29,640 bases of DNA, taken from positions 1 to 29,640 of the forward strand of contig WJIO01000177.1 of NCBI GenBank assembly GCA_014730235.1. The letters run 5' to 3'. This stretch comes from Candidatus Poribacteria bacterium (GTDB lineage: Bacteria; Poribacteria; DTPJ01; WJIO01). Position 1 is the stretch's first letter; every line of letters begins with the position of its first letter. Of the stretch, positions 7,841 through 15,800 are shown piece by piece. Both the position numbers and the translations under genes were made by a program. The notes under the pieces were generated by a model. That model had not been told where the DNA came from and did not search any database. It was given only the letters and a program-made list of their open reading frames with translations.

Positions 7841-8731
7841 ATGAGAATTACAGACAAGATGATCCATAACCGATTATTCAAAAGCTACCAGAAAGCCGCC
7901 GAACGTCTGGCCAACTCGCAGGAACGTATTGCAACCCAGAAAAACATCAAACAGCCATCTGACGATCCTGTGGGATTCATGAAAATCGTAAGCTATAATA
8001 AAGATTTACAGCGCGTAAAACAAACCATAAAAAACGCCGAAAGTGCACATTCAACCCTATCTCAGATGGAGTCAATACTTCAGGAAGCAAGCGATTTAAT
8101 CATTGAAGCCCGAACCAGGGCCAATGCTGCCTCCAGCGACACCTATGACGCTGATGCTCGTATGGCTGTAGCCGGTGAAATTGATCTTGTAATTGAGGAT
8201 ATGGTTATGAAGGCCAATACCAACCTGGGGGGGAAATATATTTTCGCTGGACAGAAAATACTTACAGAACCATATCAGGTAGCTGGTAACCAGATAGACT
8301 ATATGGGAGATCAAGGTGAGATCCGCCAGAGGGTGGAACTCAATGGCTCTATAGTCGTCAACACTCCCGGAGAAAACATTTTCGGCACATCAGACAGCGG
8401 TTTATTTTCAATTTTGCAAGAGCTAAAGGCTGCCCTTGAAGATGATGATGCGGAACGAATCAGAGCAACACTGCCAATGTTGGATGATGAGATAGATAAT
8501 ATAGCTGATGTTCGGGGGGAAATCGGGATGAAAATTCGACGAACTGAGGTTGGTATAAGCGAATTAAATACAATGGAACTCAATCTTACCAGCGAATTGT
8601 CCAAAGTTAAGGATGCAGACCTGGTTCAGGAAGCAGGACAGTATATGGCCAACCAGCAGGCATACCAGGCGGCGTTAGAAGTTACTGCGTCAATTCTTCG
8701 TCTTCCAAATCTACTTGATTATTTGAAATAA
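7841..8731 (+). CDS. flgL: Hook-filament junction protein FlgL (HAP3)
   Basis: This is a 296-residue second junction protein, related to flagellin in its terminal helices. MRITDKMIHNRLFKSYQKAA and KNIKQPSDDPVGFMKIVSYN (about residues 35-54) are typical, as is the TNLGGKYIFAGQK block (about residues 127-139). The C-terminal helix ends YMANQQAYQAALEVTASILR, LPNLLDYLK. AGAGG lies 8 bases upstream of the ATG. The last 50 bases overlap antiparallel with the 3' end of motB, so both proteins' C-termini are encoded by opposite strands of the same DNA. It is the last gene of the plus-strand operon. Confidence 0.94.
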   Translation: MRITDKMIHNRLFKSYQKAAERLANSQERIATQKNIKQPSDDPVGFMKIVSYNKDLQRVKQTIKNAESAHSTLSQMESILQEASDLIIEARTRANAASSDTYDADARMAVAGEIDLVIEDMVMKANTNLGGKYIFAGQKILTEPYQVAGNQIDYMGDQGEIRQRVELNGSIVVNTPGENIFGTSDSGLFSILQELKAALEDDDAERIRATLPMLDDEIDNIADVRGEIGMKIRRTEVGISELNTMELNLTSELSKVKDADLVQEAGQYMANQQAYQAALEVTASILRLPNLLDYLK

Positions 8732-9497
8732 ATCCCTCATCTCCTACATCTGAATTTACCGCATAGAGAATAACAATTTCCACCCTTCTATTTCTGGCCA
8801 TGTTTTCTTCCGTATCATTGCTTGCAATAGGCCTGTAAGGGCCATATCCCACACATGAAAATCTATTAGGATTAACTCCGGACTTTCCCTGTAAAAAACG
8901 CAGAACGTTACTAGCCCTCATGGTGGAAAGTTCCCAGTTGCTGGGAAATTGTGGAGTGCTTATAGGACGAATATCCGTATGCCCCTCAATCCTTACATCA
9001 TTTGGAAGTTTTCTTATTATAAGAGCAATTTGCTCCAGAATAGGAAAAGCCGCTTCCTTGATTACGGCTTCAGCCGTATCGAAAAATACATATCCCTGCC
9101 GCTGGGTGAGAGTGATTATCAATCCGGCTTTTCCTATCTCTGTTTCCACATGCTCTGACATATCCAGAGATTTAATCCGCTGTTCTACCTGGGCTTTTAA
9201 TTCCATCATTGCTCCGGCATCAATATTCATGTTCCGGGGAATTTCATCAGCTACGGATTTCCATGAATTCAAAACACCGTTGCCGTTCAGGGCATCCTGC
9301 AACGACACAATAACCTCCCTGAACTTCATGGAACTTATTACAGAGAAGGACATAAGCAGAACAAAGAAACAGACCAACTGGGTCATAAGATCACCATAAG
9401 TCATCAACCAGTCGTCTCCACCTTCGTCTCCATCGTTATCTCTAGGCAGTGCTTGTCGCTTCCTCGCTGGCAACTTCTCCTCCTCGAGCTTCGGCAT
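8682..9497 (-). CDS. motB: Flagellar motor stator protein MotB
   Basis: This is a 271-residue stator subunit. An acidic and basic N-tail is followed by a single membrane span opening WLMTYGDLMTQLVCFFVLLM. Asp36 in TYGD is the predicted ion-binding residue (the E. coli MotB Asp32 position). The C-terminal OmpA-like peptidoglycan-binding domain has VRIEGHTDIRPI, NWELSTMRASNVLRFL and NMARNRRVEIVIL. The ATG at 9497 has a poor Shine-Dalgarno. A TTG at 9473-9471 (Leu9) has a near-ideal GAGGAGGAG just upstream and may be the true start. The gene overlaps motA by 56 bp from the ATG, or 32 bp from the TTG. Ion specificity (proton or sodium) cannot be read safely. Confidence 0.95.
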   Translation of the reverse strand: MPKLEEEKLPARKRQALPRDNDGDEGGDDWLMTYGDLMTQLVCFFVLLMSFSVISSMKFREVIVSLQDALNGNGVLNSWKSVADEIPRNMNIDAGAMMELKAQVEQRIKSLDMSEHVETEIGKAGLIITLTQRQGYVFFDTAEAVIKEAAFPILEQIALIIRKLPNDVRIEGHTDIRPISTPQFPSNWELSTMRASNVLRFLQGKSGVNPNRFSCVGYGPYRPIASNDTEENMARNRRVEIVILYAVNSDVGDEGFISNNQVDLEDEELTQ

Positions 9498-10257
9498 TCA
9501 GCACAGCTTCCCGCTGTTTTGGTGGCAGGTAAGAAACTAATACTTTAGCTACAAATCTGGGATTACTCTGGGCCTGGATCATAATGATTCCTTCCATAAT
9601 TATATTTCTCATAAGCAGTTCATCCGATGTACGGGCTTTAAGTTTACCTGCAATTGGCATACAAACAAGGTTCGCCATTAACGCACCATAAAATGTAGTC
9701 ATTAAAGCCACAGACATAGAAGGTCCAATAGTGGACGGATCGTTCATGGTTTTTAACATGGCGATCAGACCAATGAGCGTTCCGATCATGCCAAAGCCTG
9801 GAGAATATTTTGCCATAGCCAGAAACAATTGCTGTCCTTTTCTATGACGTTCCAGCATATAATCTATCTCCGTTTCCATAATATCCCTTACATCATTGGG
9901 AGAAGTTCCATCTATGACCAGATTTAACCCCATCACTAAAAACTCATCATCTATATTTTCAATCTCATTTTCCAGACTTAACAATCCACCCTGACGTGCC
10001 TTTTCTGCAAAGGTTATTAAGTCAGGAATAGGTCTTGCCGCGTCAAAATTTGGTGATTTCAGCACTTTAATGGCTGCATTGGAAATTTTAAGTATTTCAG
10101 CCATGGGGAAATTTATCAAGGTGGCGGCGAATGTACCACCAACAGTGATCAAAAGAGATGGTATATGCACAAAAGTTGCAAGCCCTGAACCTTGAAATAT
10201 GGCAAAGAGAATACAACCAACACCACCAATGACGCCAATTAACGTTGTTATATCCAT
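9442..10257 (-). CDS. motA: Flagellar motor stator protein MotA
   Basis: This forms, with MotB, the ion-conducting stator (MotA5-MotB2). I start it at the ATG at 10257 (MDITTLIGVIGGVGCILFAI, 271 aa). The in-frame extension to a GTG at 10293 runs through a strong hairpin and is unlikely to be translated. Features are two N-terminal membrane spans, the large cytoplasmic loop with charged EKARQGGLLSLENEIENIDD, then the signature spans YSPGFGMIGTLIGLIAML, with the conserved Pro at the start, and FYGALMANLVCMPIAGKL. It follows flgE in the operon across the hairpin at 10279-10316. The Shine-Dalgarno is weak. Confidence 0.95.
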   Translation of the reverse strand: MDITTLIGVIGGVGCILFAIFQGSGLATFVHIPSLLITVGGTFAATLINFPMAEILKISNAAIKVLKSPNFDAARPIPDLITFAEKARQGGLLSLENEIENIDDEFLVMGLNLVIDGTSPNDVRDIMETEIDYMLERHRKGQQLFLAMAKYSPGFGMIGTLIGLIAMLKTMNDPSTIGPSMSVALMTTFYGALMANLVCMPIAGKLKARTSDELLMRNIIMEGIIMIQAQSNPRFVAKVLVSYLPPKQREAVLNAEARGGEVASEEATSTA

Positions 10258-10278
10258 GATATTTACCGCTGGTATTAA

Positions 10279-10316
10279 ATATTGCAGGAACACAGTTTAC
10301 TGTGTTCCTGCAATAT
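10279..10316 (-). terminator. 17-bp perfect hairpin between flgE and motA
   Basis: Two perfectly complementary 17-base arms (10279-10295 and 10300-10316) enclose a 4-base loop. It begins about 20 bases after the flgE stop in the direction of transcription. The bases following it on the minus strand (TTAATACC) are only mildly U-rich, so it could be a leaky terminator or attenuator, or a stabilising element that sets motAB expression apart from the hook genes. The stem is symmetric and would also form on the plus-strand RNA. Confidence 0.6.
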
Positions 10317-10336
10317 CTTAAGACAAAACCTGTTAT

Positions 10337-11635
10337 CTATCGTTTAAGATTAATTAACTCACCCAGCAAGGCATCGCTGGTAGTTACCAATCTTGAATTA
10401 GCTTCAAATCCTCTTTGTGCTATAATCATCTTCGTAAATTCGTTGGCCAGGTCTACGTTGGAATTTTCCAGCGCACCACCGATTACAGAGGCTTTGATGC
10501 TGGAACCGGCAGCACCAATAAGCGGAGCCCCGGAATTTAATGAAACATTATAAAGGTTTTCCCCGACTTTAAGAAGCCCTGAGGGATTATAGAAATCCGC
10601 CAGAACGATCTGGGCCAGTTTTTGATTTGTTCCGTTTGTAAAAGTTCCGATAAGCGTTCCTGTTTCGTCAAAGCTTATGCTGTCCAGCGTACCTGAACTG
10701 TAACCATTCCGGTATGATGGAACAGGTGTATAGGATCGAGCAAACTGCACCAACCCCGACAAGTCCAGGTCAATGGTTATTTCATCCGCGCCATTTTCCA
10801 GAGGGTTGCCTGCACCAGCCGCACCGGATATGCGCAATTCCGCATCCTGACCTGTGTTTATAGACCCATCGTTATTAAAAGTTATAGCACCATTGGCCAC
10901 TTCTGCAAGGGGATCTCCCTGCCATATTACAATAGTATCATCACCCTCAACACCTGCTGTCCATTGCCAGGTATTAGCGTCTGTTCTCTCAAAGGTTACG
11001 GTGACAACGTGGGTATCCCCAAGAGAGTCATAGGCCAGAACTGAGGTTTGATATGTTTCTGCCTCAATTTCTTCCGCTGGATTTGCAACTGTTGCGGTAG
11101 CATTCAGATTTCCTGTAAGGGAGACTTCAGTAGTGGCCCTGGCGGGGAACAAAGATCCCAGGGGAACTGTAATATCAGTTACAGGTGTGGATGAAAGAAT
11201 TTCACCAGAACCGTTGGCCATTCTCCCCTGCACTGTGAATCCAGTGGCAGGATCAACCAGTTTACCGTTGGCGTCTAATTCAAATGTACCATCTCTGGTA
11301 TAAAACTGTTCCTCTCCGCTTTGAAGGACAAAAAAGCCTTCACCGGATATGGCCAAATCGGTTGTCTTACCAGTAACTTCCATTCCACCTTGTGTAAATA
11401 TGTTATTCACCGAACCTACAACAGATCCGCCGCCAACCTGCATGGGATTAATACCACCAATGGAACTTGATGGCGGAGTACCTGCTTTGAGCATTGACGA
11501 CAGGCTGTCAGAGAAAGATGCCCGTCCTGTCTTATATGCTGGTGTGTTTATGTTTGCAACGTTATTACCTATTACGTCCAGGGAAACCTGGTTGCTTTTT
11601 ATACCGGTTAATCCCGAATATAATGAGCGTATCAC
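10337..11635 (-). CDS. flgE: Flagellar hook protein FlgE
   Basis: This is a 432-residue hook subunit. Canonical start MIRSLYSGLTGIKSNQVSLD, VIGNNVANINTPAYKTGRAS, and the block TTDLAISGEGFFVLQSGEEQ (about residues 91-110) then FYTRDGTF. The centre contains the two beta-rich hook domains (LTGNLNATATVANPAEE and VLAYDSLGDTHVVTVTFERT). The C-terminus has ENSNVDLANEFTKMIIAQRG, FEANSRLVTTSDALLGELIN. A strong AGGAGG lies about 10 bases before the ATG. It is preceded by a structured 86-base leader and followed by the hairpin before motA. Confidence 0.96.
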   Translation of the reverse strand: MIRSLYSGLTGIKSNQVSLDVIGNNVANINTPAYKTGRASFSDSLSSMLKAGTPPSSSIGGINPMQVGGGSVVGSVNNIFTQGGMEVTGKTTDLAISGEGFFVLQSGEEQFYTRDGTFELDANGKLVDPATGFTVQGRMANGSGEILSSTPVTDITVPLGSLFPARATTEVSLTGNLNATATVANPAEEIEAETYQTSVLAYDSLGDTHVVTVTFERTDANTWQWTAGVEGDDTIVIWQGDPLAEVANGAITFNNDGSINTGQDAELRISGAAGAGNPLENGADEITIDLDLSGLVQFARSYTPVPSYRNGYSSGTLDSISFDETGTLIGTFTNGTNQKLAQIVLADFYNPSGLLKVGENLYNVSLNSGAPLIGAAGSSIKASVIGGALENSNVDLANEFTKMIIAQRGFEANSRLVTTSDALLGELINLKR

Positions 11636-11682
11636 TGATATTCCTCCTGTATAAATATCGCCTCTAGTCGAGAAGCGATCTA

Positions 11683-11711
11683 TGAGGCCCCCTCAGATGA
11701 GGCCCAGCCTC
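11683..11711 (-). promoter_or_regulatory. Paired GC-rich mini-hairpins in the flgE leader
   Basis: Two adjacent 5-bp stems with 3-base loops (11683-11695 and 11699-11711) are built from the direct repeat ATGAGGCCC (11682-11690, 11697-11705). The arms of one can also pair with the other. The patch is distinctly GC-rich for this genome and lies between the TIGR02530-family gene and flgE. A role as an RNA-processing, stability or translational control element is possible. A terminator is unlikely because no U-tract follows. Confidence 0.3.
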
Positions 11712-11721
11712 TGTTATGTTT

Positions 11722-12096
11722 TTATAGAATTATTGTGCTGTCAATATTTGTAAATATCTTGTCCTTTTGCCTGGTTTTTTCTACAGCAGTGATAACCGTC
11801 CTGTTGCTTATGTTTACCACCAGAGCCAGGTCTCGAAGGAGCATAAGGGATTCCCTTGATCCTTTCTTTTCAGCCTTTGCGGCTGCATTGCTGATCTTGG
11901 TAATATCCTGGGGTGAGATATTTATATTGTTCTGTTTAAGACGTTTTTGGGCATGAGCTGACAATTTGACCTCTGCCTTTTCCCGCTGGTTTTTTAGGAC
12001 TTGGGCAAAGCTCTTTGAGTTTTGCCTTTGTATATTCTTCTTCTGCGCATGTGCTCCACTTTTCAGCGAAGTAGTTGAACTCCGGATCAGCTTCAT
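11722..12096 (-). CDS. Flagellar operon protein, TIGR02530-type
   Basis: This is a 124-residue basic protein found between flgD and flgE in many flagellated bacteria outside Proteobacteria. Diagnostic stretches are NSKSFAQVLKNQREKAEVKL, SAHAQKRLKQNNINISPQDI, AAAKAEKKGSRESLMLLRDL and the C-terminal VVNISNRTVITAVEKTRQKD with IFTNIDSTIIL. The molecular function is not established. Conserved position in the hook operon suggests a part in hook or rod assembly or export. GGGAGG is about 14 bases before the ATG, longer than ideal, and no better start is visible. Confidence 0.85.
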   Translation of the reverse strand: MKLIRSSTTSLKSGAHAQKKNIQRQNSKSFAQVLKNQREKAEVKLSAHAQKRLKQNNINISPQDITKISNAAAKAEKKGSRESLMLLRDLALVVNISNRTVITAVEKTRQKDKIFTNIDSTIIL

Positions 12097-12119
12097 GTCT
12101 ATATCTTAATACCTCCCTT

Positions 12120-12806
12120 CTAATCATCTGGATCAGCCGGAGTAATTTCCCGAACTTCTATTACATTTTCCAGAGAAAAACGTTGACCATCCACCGAAAT
12201 CTGAATACCATCATCGGATGTTATCAGACCATCCACTACACCAATGATGATTTCAGTAGGACCTACTTCATTTCCTGCGGAATCTACCGCTGAGATCACA
12301 TAAGTATAATCTCCATCTGGTGACATAACACCTTCCTCATTTAATCCATCCCAGATAAAGGAGTAAATACCCGGGGTGTTTTCACCCATATCAAAGGTTC
12401 TTACAACCTGTCCACTGGAGTTATATATGCTTATATTTACATCTGCTGTGGATGAAACGGAATAACTCAGATTTACAGGAGAACCACTTTTCAGAGAAAA
12501 ACTGGAGTTCTCTATTTTCACCTCTTTTCCTATTAGATTCAAAGCCGATGCTTTGGAGGATGTCCTTTGCATTTCCAGCAAATCCTGTATATGCACATTC
12601 AGATTCTGCATCTGCTCAAGGGACGAAAATTGTGCTGTCTGAGCGATGAACTCTTCGTTTGACATAGGTTTCATTGGGTTCTGATAACGCATCTGTGTTA
12701 CCAGAAGGTTTAAAAATGCATCCTTATCCAGAGTTCCCCCTGGTTCTGTCACCTTTTCCACTATATCCCTCAAACCTGATTTTGTGTTAATAATATTAAT
12801 ACTCAT
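12120..12806 (-). CDS. flgD: Hook assembly (capping) protein FlgD
   Basis: This is 228 residues, the usual FlgD length. It caps the growing hook and is required for FlgE polymerisation. The conserved N-terminal motif is LDKDAFLNLLVTQMRYQNPM, KPMSNEEFIAQTAQFSSLEQ and MQNLN (about residues 26-70). The C-terminal half is the FlgD immunoglobulin-like and tudor-like region, with ADVNISIYNSSGQVVRTFDM and TPGIYSFIWDGLNEEG (about residues 124-160). It ends in an acidic tail. It has AGGGGG upstream, with a long spacer. It follows fliK after 66 bases and precedes the TIGR02530-type gene by 23. Confidence 0.94.
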   Translation of the reverse strand: MSINIINTKSGLRDIVEKVTEPGGTLDKDAFLNLLVTQMRYQNPMKPMSNEEFIAQTAQFSSLEQMQNLNVHIQDLLEMQRTSSKASALNLIGKEVKIENSSFSLKSGSPVNLSYSVSSTADVNISIYNSSGQVVRTFDMGENTPGIYSFIWDGLNEEGVMSPDGDYTYVISAVDSAGNEVGPTEIIIGVVDGLITSDDGIQISVDGQRFSLENVIEVREITPADPDD

Positions 12807-12872
12807 AATTTATTCAATTACCCCCTTTCTTTTATATAAAAAATATTTACAGATAATGGATTACTGATCACT

Positions 12873-15800
12873 TTATATAAACATATCAACTAGCGTTTCA
12901 CCCATGTAGTATCTGCGCCGGCTGAATTCCTGGTTTTCTCTTTGTCTTCCTTCTGATCCCTGTTCATGGTTTGCTAACATTTCTCGGTTTGTGCTGCTTC
13001 TTGAAAAATTCCATTCCCTGCTTTCTGATCCAGCAGATTTATTTTGCAGGGAAACCCGAATCTCCGATACTTCCACATCCTGACTGGCCAGGGTTTTTAT
13101 AATATTTGGTATTTCAAATTCTATAAGTTCTTTTGTTTCCAATCGCTCAACTTTCAATTCTGCCGTCATCTTTTTACCTTCCAGTGTTGCCTTGAATTTG
13201 ATCTTACCTAATCTCTCTGGCTCAAGCTGAATAGTCATGGTGCTGGAACCTGAAGACATATTCCGTAACTGAGTTGATATTTTATCCGGCAGTTCCGCCA
13301 GTGAGGAAATCATATGGATCTGCCTTTCGATAGGTAATTCCTGAATATGTGTCTGGTGGCCTTGTGGAATATTTATTATATTTTCCATTATCAGATTATT
13401 TATTAATTCCGGGCTTTCTTTTTCATCGGGTATAAATTCCATGAAAGCTTCTGTGTCTTCAGCATTAGGATATGCAGTCTGAAAAACCGGCCTGAATTGC
13501 TGAAAATCCTTTCTAACATAGTTATAATTGGCAGGTAATGTCATTTCAGAAGAATCATCAACTGTAATTTTCCTTTCATGATTAACCAGCGTTGTATATT
13601 CCGGGTTTGAAATCTTTGTTTTTTTCCATGTCGTATCCTGAGATATGGATACAACCTCATTTTTACGGGTAGATTCTACCGGTAAAACTCCAAATGCCAT
13701 AGGAATATATGGTAATTGCTCTTTTTTTGAAATGATATTCTTTATTATTTCGTCAATTGCTTTTAAATCATTATGAACTGGCAATCTATCTTTTGTTTTT
13801 ACTATTTCTATATGTGTATGTGATATTATATCCCGCTCTGAAATCTCCAATTCAGGTGCTAAATCATCTATAGAAATCTCTGAATTGTTTTCCATTGTTT
13901 TACCCGTATTATCTTTGATGATAACAGAAGCTATTTTTGAAGAATTATTGTCAATATTTCTTTCTCTTATCATTTTTTCATTTAAAGAGATATATATTTT
14001 GGACAATCTTTCTGTTTTAGTAATCTCTGCAAAAACAGTTTCTGGTATTTCTCCGTTATTCACTTTAGTTGTATCTTCTTTATTATCTGTCTTTATTGGT
14101 TTAACATATTTTTCTGCTTCTGAAATATTTTCCCATCTTTCAAAATTTAAATCTATATTCCCTGCTTTTTCTGTATTCCAACTGATATGCTCTATTTTCT
14201 TAATATCCCACACTTTATTATCCATTTTTTTTACATTCAAACCTTTATTTTCTTCTGTTAGAACCCTCCCATCATTAATCTTTACTTCTGTAGAAACTAT
14301 ATGCCTATCTGCCTTTTTTCTAGATTGGGATAAAAGAGTTATTTTTGTTGATTTTGCAATTTCCTTATTATCCAACAGAGGTTTGGCAAAATTTTCTGGT
14401 ACGTGGGATTTCCATGTTATTTCGGAATTCTTTTGCTCTTTATCAGGGATAGTCTCCATGATCTTACTAACCTCAATATCACCTTCTATAAAATCACCTG
14501 AATCATCTGTTTTTAGTTCATAAGAAGCCTGCTCCATTATCGTTTTATTTTTGGCATTTGTAACATTTTCATTCTTTAATTTAGCATCAAAATGTTTTTC
14601 TGTTTGTCCCATTTGCCCTGAAACAGCTTTTATCTTTTTATCATTAACCAAAAATTCTTTATTTGATTCTACTGGTTTATCAGTTCCCAGATAATCCAAC
14701 TTATATCCAGTATCAGAATTTTTCTCCGTTATTGGCGGGGGATCAGGCTTTTCAGCAAAAGGCATATTATTTGCAGTAGTTTTATTTGTCTTCTGATTTT
14801 CAGGTTCGATCATGAAATTATTATTTACAGAAAAATTTTCATATTTTGGCCTGGGTATATCACCTATTTCCTTTTCCACTACCGGAATTATATTTTCTTT
14901 GGTAAAAGTCATTCCTTCATCAAAAGGTTTTCGGATAATTCCGGTTATTTCTCTTTTATCTGTATCTATCTTAAAATTGAAATCCATTTGTTCTGTCGGC
15001 TTATTTGGATTATCAACAGGATTAATTAATGTTTCATCCTTTTGAATAATTACTGTATTTTCTTTTTTCAGAATCCTTTCGCTTTGATGGAAAAACGGTG
15101 GAATATCCTCTTTTGCTGTCAATTTCACAGCTTCTGTGTTTTCATCAACCGGGTTGTCTTTGATGTTGCCATTATTAGCATCATTGAGAAATTCTATACT
15201 ATGAATTACATCCTGCCTGTTTTCCCATTGAGATTTTACTATTGAGTTATCATCAGAAATTATATTTAACGGCACTTGTTCCAATTTTATAGAATTATCA
15301 GAAAACCGGGCGAATTCCAATTGAATATCGGAACTTTTTGCTATATTTTCATCTCTGTTGTATGGATGTGATTCGCTATCTTCAATTACCAATTCCTCTT
15401 CTTGGGTGTTTTTTTCTGACCCATGAGCTTCAGAGCTTACGATTATAGAATATGGTTTAACACGCTCATCATCCATAATTATCTCTAAGTTATTTTGATT
15501 AATTCTGGTATTGAATAAATCCAAATCAGCATTTGCAATTTCCACTTCTTCATTTTGGGTAAAAAGGGGAATCTCATTTTCCTCTTGTCCTATTTCGTTT
15601 CTCCGTTTTTCTAAAGATCCAACTTTAATCTTCCCTTTATTCAGGGATTTAACTGTTTTTCCTCTTTTTTTTATAGATTCAGCGATTTCCTCCGTCTCCT
15701 TTAATGGATCAATTCTCATTTCCCTTTCTTCTAAAGATTTAACCCTCTCCTCTAAAGACAAAATATTCCTCTCCCCACTTTGTAAAGAGGTATCAATGGG

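Noticed and set aside
8920-9399. Plus-strand open frame of 159 codons
   Set aside because: It lies wholly antisense to motB, whose membrane span and OmpA-like domain are unmistakable.
10258-10293. N-terminal extension of MotA to GTG
   Set aside because: The extension would be encoded inside the 17-bp hairpin, and the family start matches the ATG at 10257.
13885-14523. Plus-strand open frame of 212 codons
   Set aside because: It is the shadow of the low-complexity fliK region. It has the repetitive Ser/Phe/Leu composition expected from reversed Lys/Glu codons.
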